Positions 1 to 4,929 of a stretch of DNA of 7,827 nt are shown piece after piece. The translations under genes and the position numbers were made by a program. Under the pieces are notes generated by a model that worked only from the letters and a program-made list of their open reading frames with translations, searched no databases and was not told the DNA's origin. Origin of the DNA: CAYSLA01 sp964431685 (lineage in GTDB: Bacteria > Armatimonadota > UBA5829); contig CAYSLA010000163.1 of the NCBI GenBank assembly GCA_964431685.1, positions 1-7,827 on the forward strand, written 5' to 3'. Every line of letters begins with the position of its first letter. Within the stretch, counting starts at the first letter, position 1.

Positions 1-380
1 CACGACTAGCAGCGGCATAACGCAAAGCCGTGTCCAGATAACCGGGTGCGGTACAACCTACCTTGCGACGACACTTCCGTAAATACATAAAAGTATTCTA
101 CACAATTCCAGCAAGCCTTGTTTTTTCCACTACACGACCGTTTTCCCCCCGAGCCAATTCGCTCACGCTCAGAAATACCGTCGAAACCAACCAACAACCA
201 CCGGAAAAAATAATCTAGACCCCAAACTGCGGAAGTTGGGCTAAGCCTCTCGCATGGAAGTTATCTGGCTGTGCTGCGACTGGAAGCGCACATATCATTC
301 TGGCTGGGAGAAAACGTAGTTGAGGCCGTGTCGGACTACCCCCAGCTTCCAGTATAGTTCAGACACGTGTGTCCTCCTGT
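1..380. other. Region without a recognisable gene
   Basis: Apart from the hairpin at 205-240, I see no supportable gene. The open frame at 197-6 on the minus strand has no family character or ribosome binding site. The stretch 60-215 is more AT-rich than the rest, with a T-run at 121-126 and a C-run at 145-150, which suits intergenic DNA between transcription units. An 8-base palindrome ACACGTGT at 363-370 lies just past the GNAT stop. Confidence 0.5.
205..240 (-). terminator. Weak intrinsic-terminator-like hairpin after the GNAT gene
   Basis: On the minus strand, CCCAACT (240-234) can pair with AGTTTGGG (228-221) around a five-base loop, with one bulged base. A TTTTTT run follows at 210-205 after ten unpaired bases. 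The stem is short and the T-run is displaced, so it is an imperfect terminator, about 140 bases after the GNAT stop and in the right orientation. Confidence 0.3.
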
Positions 381-983
381 TCATCGCACGCGGCGTTCCA
401 TGTAGTACTCGGGCTCTTCCTCGAAGCAGTCGTGCGCAGCCCGAACCTGCTCGTGCACTACCTCAAACCCCATTTTTCGATAGAGGTCAAAGGCCCGCTG
501 GTTTGCCTTCTGAACGTGAAGCCCCATATTTCGTGGGCCCACACGGCCCGCCACCTCCAGGAGATGCATCATCAGCGCGTGTCCTGCGCCGCGACCCTGA
601 TAGTCCTTACGGATGCATATCCCAAAACTGCTCTTCTCAGCGTTATCATCGGCCCAACGGTAATATGCATAGCCCGCGAAGGCTCCTTCCGAGGTCTCCA
701 GAACCAGCCCGACGCAATGTGGCCCACTCGCCTGTTTGGCCTCGGTTGCGGCCTGTGCCCGATTGAGGTTGCTCGGGGAGAGATAGAACCTGGCGTCTTC
801 GAGAGGAACCGACTCATAGAGATCCCCAAGCGCATCGGCGTCGGCCTCACGCAGCAATCGTGCAAGCACGACTTCATCATTCCTCAACGTCACCCGCACG
901 GGCGCGAACAGATGTTCTTGTTCAGGTGTCAATATCTGGCCTCCAAACTCCCACACAGTCTCTTTCAACTTCGACTCCGGCAA
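381..983 (-). CDS. GNAT-family N-acetyltransferase
   Basis: Expected to transfer an acetyl group from acetyl-CoA to an amine of a small molecule or protein. The core begins near residue 30 (VRVTLRNDEVVLARLLREAD). The acetyl-CoA pyrophosphate loop is IRKDYQGRGAGHAL (124-137), with the Q/R-x-x-G-x-G/A pattern as Q129-G130-R131-G132-A133-G134. The later helix and strand are NQRAFDLYRKMGFEVVHEQV (161-180), as in motif B. The first about 28 residues are extra and may be partly untranslated. The start is uncertain: TTG at 983 has AGAGGGA directly against it, TTG at 968 has GGAG six bases away, and GTG at 956 is also possible. An in-frame TGA at 1001-999 rules out a longer protein. It lies 66 bases after the broken transporter on the same strand and may be the last gene of the unit. 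Substrate unknown. Confidence 0.82.
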   Translation of the reverse strand: MPESKLKETVWEFGGQILTPEQEHLFAPVRVTLRNDEVVLARLLREADADALGDLYESVPLEDARFYLSPSNLNRAQAATEAKQASGPHCVGLVLETSEGAFAGYAYYRWADDNAEKSSFGICIRKDYQGRGAGHALMMHLLEVAGRVGPRNMGLHVQKANQRAFDLYRKMGFEVVHEQVRAAHDCFEEEPEYYMERRVR

Positions 984-1049
984 TCCCTCTGCGAGTCGTC
1001 AAGCAGCTTGTAATCGCTCTAAGTCTGGCAAGAATCCGCCTGCGACCTC

Positions 1050-1961
1050 TCATCCCAGAGCCACCATAACCAGCCCGGTCAGCATTATTGCCAGTCCTAC
1101 GTACTTGTTGGTGTAACGCGGTTCGCGCAGAACCACTATTCCGAGAGTCGCACTCAGCGGTATTCCAAGCTGCCTGAACGCGACTACGTAGCTGACGTTG
1201 CGTGCATACAGCATTGCTGCCAGGACCAGAGAGTAGGCAATGTGAATGCCCATGCCTGTCAAGAAACCGGCAAGAAGATGTCCCTTAACGGATTCTCCAA
1301 AGCTCTTGCGCTCCCTGCGCCTGAACACGACATACATTGCCAGCCAAACAGATGCGGTGATTCCTTCGTAGAAGGCGTACAGCAGGGGCCACCACGGATT
1401 GCTCTGCACCGAAGCATCAATGGTGGATTTCAGAATGCTCAAGGCCTGGCTATCGACAATGGAGTAACCGCACATTCCAGCAGCGCCCAGCATGGCGAAG
1501 ACACTGGACGGCTGCAGAATCCGCTTCAGGTTCCATTCTGTCACGCTCTCAACAGGCAGCACCAGCCCACCTGTCGCTACGAGGACGACACCTGCAATAC
1601 ACGCGGGGCCGATCTGATCAACCCTGCCGAGCGCTAAGCTGACGAGCAGCACGAGCACGGTCCCAGACGAACGCACCAGCGGATACGCGATGGACATGTC
1701 CCCGTGTCGATATGACTACGCCACTCCAATGTAGTAGACCGCCTGAAAGAATCCAGTGACTGCAAGCAGCATCCAGACAACGGGAGGAAACCCCGAACTC
1801 AGATGCCCGTATATGAGAAGCGCCGGCAAGAGGCAGGTGGTCCCCAGAATGCTTGCGAGCAGCATGAATGCAGGTGCGGGATTCCTGTGCTTGCCGATGA
1901 AGTTCCAGCCCGAATGGACGAATGTCGACAGCACGATCAGCACGAGCGCAGTAGAAGTCAC
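1050..1961 (-). pseudogene. EamA/DMT-family transporter interrupted by one in-frame TAG
   Basis: Drug/metabolite transporter superfamily, expected to be an inner-membrane carrier of ten helices made of two EamA halves. The GTG at 1961 starts MTSTALVLIVLSTFVHSGWN, and 81 codons run to YYIGVA before a TAG at 1718-1716. The same frame continues without any shift as SYRHGDMSIAYPLVRSSGTV to a TGA at 1052-1050. In this family the region reads roughly G-x-x-x-x-Y-x-x-G-D-x-S-x-x-YP, so the TAG occupies a normal residue position and nothing is inserted or lost. Read through, the protein is 303 residues, the usual length. The second half carries the expected features (VYGIVLREP-like IVVLREPRYTNKYVG near the end). 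Without readthrough, about three helices and about seven helices would be separate products; an ATG at 1697 follows a GGGG and could restart translation. The GTG overlaps the stop of the PHP-like gene (GTGA). A recent nonsense mutation, or a sequencing error, is most likely. Confidence 0.8.
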
Positions 1962-2374
1962 TCTTCTGCCCACAATCTGCTGTAGAGCGCTTCCACTCTT
2001 CCAGAGCATTCCTTCAAGCGCTGCTCTGCGCTCTTGTCGCCCGCAGCGTGTGCCAGCATAAGATTGCCTTCCTCTTCGCAAAGTGCATCGTGCGGCGGCA
2101 ATAGCTCCCTCACAAGGAACTGAGCGTATCTGACGAGCCTGAACGGACCATAGGCTGTAGTGACTTTGCCGTCTGCAGGTCGGCAATCCATTCGCGGGGC
2201 TGTGATGAGACTGGTCTAATTGGGATAACCTCCGGCTGGAATGAAGGCAGTCAGGTATTGGGCGTCCGCTGCGAAGGCCCAATGGCTAAACAGAGGACGT
2301 ATGGTAACCTTTGATCGGGTATTGGCGGTGAAGATCCTTGGGGCAACTTCGTAGTAGATGTTTTCCTTGCTCAC
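1958..2374 (-). pseudogene. Remnant of a PHP-domain-type metallohydrolase with the catalytic core missing
   Basis: Two ends of what looks like one gene survive. From the GTG at 2374, 52 codons read MSKENIYYEVAPRIFTANTR and then SKVTIRPLFSHWAF, up to a TAG at 2218-2216; this resembles a beta-sandwich N-terminal domain. Next, in the -1 neighbouring frame, comes PREWIADLQT (about 2199-2170). After a one-base slip at about 2169, the original frame resumes as GKVTTAYGPFRLVRYAQFLV and runs to a TGA at 1960-1958 (GYGPF-type C-terminal segment with HDALCEEEG and LMLAHAAGD). From memory of PHP-domain proteins in environmental genomes, these are the N- and C-terminal regions of proteins of roughly 400-450 residues, whose HxH-containing PHP core should lie between them. 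No such core is present, so a large internal deletion is inferred. The TGA overlaps the GTG of the transporter gene (GTGA), the mark of translational coupling. Family assignment is inferred; the broken state is well supported. Confidence 0.6.
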
Positions 2375-2663
2375 AGTGTATGTCTCCAGTAATGTACAAT
2401 GACTGGCTTCGGTGTCCAGGCGCGCTTTGCTCGCCTGCTTGACAGCAATAGTCAGGTTCTCCAGATCCCTGGCCGGTTAGACTTGGCACACATTCGATAG
2501 GCATTACGTGCATCGGGCCTGAACACAGCCCAACAGTAAGAGGCGGCAGAAAGACAGTCTTCTCACACGGGTTAGGTCGTCATCGGTCGGTTCAGATTGT
2601 AACGCTATGTCCGTCCACCCGTCCCCTGTCAGCGACGGCTCAGACGTGAAGTTGTGCGTCAAC
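2375..2663 (-). other. Gap with protein-like stretches in shifting frames (possible decayed gene)
   Basis: There is no intact gene here. A 52-codon frame with a TTG start (2662-2504) begins one base after the UroD-fold stop and includes GDGWTDIALQSEPTDDDLTR. A second frame then reads ARNAYRMCAKSN (around 2510-2470), and a third reads ARDLENLTIAVKQASKARLD (about 2473-2414), running openly into the next gene's start. Successive protein-like pieces in different frames suggest a frameshifted remnant, but no family is recognised and chance is not excluded. Confidence 0.25.
2384..2387 (-). promoter_or_regulatory. Ribosome binding site of the PHP-like remnant
   Basis: GGAG on the minus strand lies 9 bases before a GTG at 2374. 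The site supports that GTG as the original start of the broken gene. Confidence 0.45.
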
Positions 2664-3758
2664 CTACCCACGCGCCAGACGGTCTGCAGCCAGCCGCACG
2701 AGCTCTATGTCAGCGTCAGGTGGGACCTGATCCGCAGTGCCGGGGATGAACCGGTTGCCATTACCGAAGATTCTGAGTGTGTCGTCAATCTGCTGCTCAA
2801 GAGTTTCTCGCTCGTAGCACGGCGAGAACAAAGCACCTGGAAGGCCACCCCACAGGATGACAGTATCAGACTGCGCTTCAGAACGCAGGTCGGCCAGGTG
2901 CACATCCCCAACAGGCTTGGGAGTAAGGGCCTCGACCGCGTCTATACCGGTGGCTGCGAGCGGGCCGAGTAGACCCTTGATCGTACCATCGAGATGGGCC
3001 GCGGTCTTCTTACCCGCTGCGTGTAGCTGCTCGATCCGTCGACTGTAGTATGGCGCGAGGTACTTGCCAAAAAGGTGTCCCACGTTCTCAGACGACAGAT
3101 TGTCCGAGAAGTGGAAGATGGTCGCCGGAGACTGACACGCCAGTTCGAACGCAGCATCCGATGTCCTGTCAATGCACTCAAGCGTCTTCTCAAACTCCTC
3201 AGGCGCATCGACTGAAAGATAAGCAGTCGCCTCCACTCCAGCGAAATCCACCATCAGCACGGACAGCGGTGATCTCGGCAGAGTCGCGAGAGGCACACCT
3301 GCCTCGCCCAGACGCTTCTGACGGTCAATATACCGGTCGAAACGCGGCACATAGCGATATGACTCCACATACTCCCGCACAAGTCTGAGATCCGACGGCT
3401 CCTTCACCATATACTCGCTGTGAGCGCTGCAGTAGCTGGTTTGGATGTAAGTATCCCGCCCCTTGAGTTCTCCACTGCGAGTGCGTATGATGTGCAGCGT
3501 ATCTGAACCGTCCGCGAACTGCTCCTCAGTCGCCCCATCAAGAGATACGTCCCAAACCCCGCCTCGCTCGTAGTCGTAGTAGAACACCACGCCGAGATCC
3601 TCGTGCAAGCGTATGTAACCATCGTCTCCATCGTACCGGGAGTCCAGCTTCCCCTGAGCCTGCATCGCTGAATACCAGTAAGAGAGATCTGCCAGAAGGG
3701 GCAAAGCATCGGGCGTGCCGCCCTGCATCAGTGTGATGAATCTTTGTCTCAGAGTCAT
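2664..3758 (-). CDS. Uroporphyrinogen decarboxylase-fold protein (UroD / corrinoid methyltransferase superfamily), 364 aa
   Basis: The N-terminus MTLRQRFITLMQGG and the order of later motifs match the UroD superfamily, which includes heme-pathway decarboxylase (HemE) and methyltransferases that move methyl groups from corrinoid proteins to thiols. Visible landmarks are FHFSDNLSSENVG (about 215-227), KKTAAHLDG (250-258), GIDAVEAL (271-278), ILWGGLPG (301-308) and the C-terminal GTADQVPPDAD (340-350). It is close to the usual family length. It is unlikely to be HemE, since the N-terminal arginine-rich substrate motif is not visible. The HxC zinc motif of MtaA/MtbA-type methyltransferases is replaced by H255-L-D257, and the cysteine usual near VPPGTP is absent, so its chemistry is open. 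No corrinoid protein or activator is seen in the window. It lies 293 bases after the membrane protein and may have its own promoter, though I found no convincing -35/-10 pair. It ends in TAG. Confidence 0.8.
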   Translation of the reverse strand: MTLRQRFITLMQGGTPDALPLLADLSYWYSAMQAQGKLDSRYDGDDGYIRLHEDLGVVFYYDYERGGVWDVSLDGATEEQFADGSDTLHIIRTRSGELKGRDTYIQTSYCSAHSEYMVKEPSDLRLVREYVESYRYVPRFDRYIDRQKRLGEAGVPLATLPRSPLSVLMVDFAGVEATAYLSVDAPEEFEKTLECIDRTSDAAFELACQSPATIFHFSDNLSSENVGHLFGKYLAPYYSRRIEQLHAAGKKTAAHLDGTIKGLLGPLAATGIDAVEALTPKPVGDVHLADLRSEAQSDTVILWGGLPGALFSPCYERETLEQQIDDTLRIFGNGNRFIPGTADQVPPDADIELVRLAADRLARG

Positions 3759-3765
3759 TGTAGTT

Positions 3766-3774
3766 CCTCTCCTC
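3766..3774 (-). promoter_or_regulatory. Ribosome binding site deciding the UroD-fold start
   Basis: GAGGAGAGG on the minus strand ends 7 bases before the ATG at 3758. It supports that start over the in-frame ATG at 3830, which would add 24 residues lacking family character and lacks such a site. Confidence 0.75.
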
Positions 3775-3782
3775 ACCGGTGA
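3773..3782. promoter_or_regulatory. 10-base perfect palindrome beside the UroD-fold gene's RBS (possible operator)
   Basis: TCACCGGTGA is its own reverse complement and lies 14 bases before the ATG, touching the ribosome binding site. A second palindrome, TGTATACA, is at 3791-3798. The position would suit a repressor site or a small hairpin affecting translation. A 10-base palindrome can arise by chance, so this is tentative. Confidence 0.2.
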
Positions 3783-3851
3783 TTGTGTCGTGTATACAGT
3801 CCGGAAACGCAACAGGAATTGATCGGTCATATACAGAACAAACGGTCACGG

Positions 3852-4037
3852 CTATTCGCCCCGTCTAAAGACATTGCTGCTATCGATTGGGGCAGCGCCC
3901 TCGGGAAGCGTCATCGGTCCGCTCGGGGCATCGCTGACCCCGCGGTTGGAGACAAATGCACTGCGGCCGTGATTGTCTCCGGTCTCGTCCCTGACCAGCA
4001 CCGCACTTGAGTGCAGAGTATTTCCGACGAATCTCCA
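3852..4037 (-). pseudogene. Startless coding-like fragment, about 61 codons (remnant?)
   Basis: In the gap between the membrane protein and the UroD-fold gene, one minus-strand frame is open from just after a TGA (4040-4038) to a TAG (3854-3852). It reads as protein: HSSAVLVRDETGDNHGRSAF near the start and PEGAAPIDSSNVFRRGE at the end. Codons are rich in G at position one and in G or C at position three, as in the real genes nearby. There is no convincing start codon or ribosome binding site, so it may be the tail of a lost gene. It could also be chance. I recognise no family. Confidence 0.3.
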
Positions 4038-4051
4038 TCAATGCGCTCCGA

Positions 4052-4909
4052 TCAGAGTTGTTCCGGCGTGCCTCGACTGGCCCTCGACTTTCTGAATCGC
4101 ATTCTCTCATATACCAACGCACATAAGCCGAGTACCAGAGTAACGGTCACTGGAAAGAAAGTGACCAACTGAGCGGTCAGACCTATCAGAAAAGCGAGAG
4201 GCGAACCTTCGCCATTTGGTCCCTCAAAACCAGACCGCTTCATAAAACGTATGCGTTCGGCTAACAGCCACGCCATTGGCAGCCACGCAAGCAGCACCGC
4301 CAGCAAAGTCAAGATTATTGAATGCTTATGCGCATGTTCGAGGCGTTTGTAGAAGAGCCACCAGAAGGTGATCAGGCCCACGCAGAATGCTGCCCAACCG
4401 AACCAACTCGACATCAGACAGCCGATCAGGAAGTATCCATACACACAGCTCACAATCACACCGCTGACTAGCAACCACCTTTGGTACCTGTACACCACAG
4501 TGCGAGGCTGCGACGCTTTGGCCAACGCTATTGTCTCTGAGATCTTTAGGTACACTCCGATGGCCAGGGTAGCGGTCACCGGAAGCAGAATCAGCAATCC
4601 AAAGACTGGGGCGACGGCGAATGCCAATGGTGAACCCTCACCGCCTACACTGTTTGCTCGGATGGGCTCAAGAAACAACCATCTCATCGGCAACCATGCC
4701 AACACTACCGCAAGTAGAGACAGTACCAATGAATCTTGGCGATCTTCCCTCACGCATCTGTAGGAGGCCCACCAGCACGCCACAACTGCTGCGCAGAACA
4801 GCGCCAGGGCGTAGTTCCCAGAAATGACGGAGTGAACCAACAGTGCCGTATATGCCAGCGTCGCGCACACGCCGCCAATCGCCAACCACCTCTTGTACAT
4901 ACCCGACAT
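4052..4909 (-). CDS. Eight-helix membrane protein built from two tandem copies of a four-helix unit
   Basis: No family recognised. The 285-residue protein is very hydrophobic, with likely membrane helices near 8-29, 32-50, 60-80, 95-121, 144-164, 168-186, 198-216 and 238-262. Residues 5-121 and 142-264 are copies of one unit: YKRWL at 5-9 matches YQRWL at 142-146. LSLLAVVLAWLPMRW (63-77) matches LTLLAVLLAWLPMAW (200-214), and GGEGSPLAF (89-97) matches NGEGSPLAF (232-240). LPVTATL (109-115) matches FPVTVTL (252-258). Copy two carries about six extra residues (around RSGFEG) before the GEGSPLAF motif. A basic C-terminal tail (about 269-285) would be cytoplasmic under the positive-inside rule. 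It starts 20 bases after the glycosidase with a strong ribosome binding site, so it is co-expressed with it. A transporter, channel or membrane accessory role is possible but unsupported; no signature of a known carrier is visible. Confidence 0.8.
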   Translation of the reverse strand: MSGMYKRWLAIGGVCATLAYTALLVHSVISGNYALALFCAAVVACWWASYRCVREDRQDSLVLSLLAVVLAWLPMRWLFLEPIRANSVGGEGSPLAFAVAPVFGLLILLPVTATLAIGVYLKISETIALAKASQPRTVVYRYQRWLLVSGVIVSCVYGYFLIGCLMSSWFGWAAFCVGLITFWWLFYKRLEHAHKHSIILTLLAVLLAWLPMAWLLAERIRFMKRSGFEGPNGEGSPLAFLIGLTAQLVTFFPVTVTLVLGLCALVYERMRFRKSRASRGTPEQL

Positions 4910-4918
4910 TGTCCGCTT

Positions 4919-4925
4919 CTCCTCC
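4919..4925 (-). promoter_or_regulatory. Ribosome binding site of the duplicated membrane protein
   Basis: GGAGGAG reads on the minus strand 9 bases before the ATG at 4909. It lies in the 20-base gap after the hydrolase TAG, which fixes the start and supports an operon. Confidence 0.75.
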
Positions 4926-4929
4926 GAGT

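Noticed and set aside
369..1013. 214-codon open frame on the plus strand
   Set aside because: It is antisense to the GNAT gene, which carries the acetyl-CoA loop. The plus-strand translation has no recognisable motif.
1716..2218. TAG recoded as an amino acid (for example pyrrolysine) in the transporter and hydrolase
   Set aside because: The glycosidase and the UroD-fold gene also end in TAG at sensible family lengths, and the hydrolase has further lesions, so ordinary nonsense mutation is simpler. No tRNA or synthetase gene is in the window.
1716..2282. 188-codon minus-strand frame read as one protein
   Set aside because: Only its last 81 codons are the transporter. The earlier part overlaps the hydrolase remnant in another frame and is arginine/serine-rich filler. 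The GTG at 1961 is the sensible start.
3759..3830. 24-residue N-terminal extension of the UroD-fold protein
   Set aside because: The ATG at 3758 has a strong, well-spaced ribosome binding site and begins the family-typical N-terminus.
4368..4763. 131-codon plus-strand frame
   Set aside because: It is antisense to the duplicated membrane protein, whose repeated motifs confirm the minus-strand frame.
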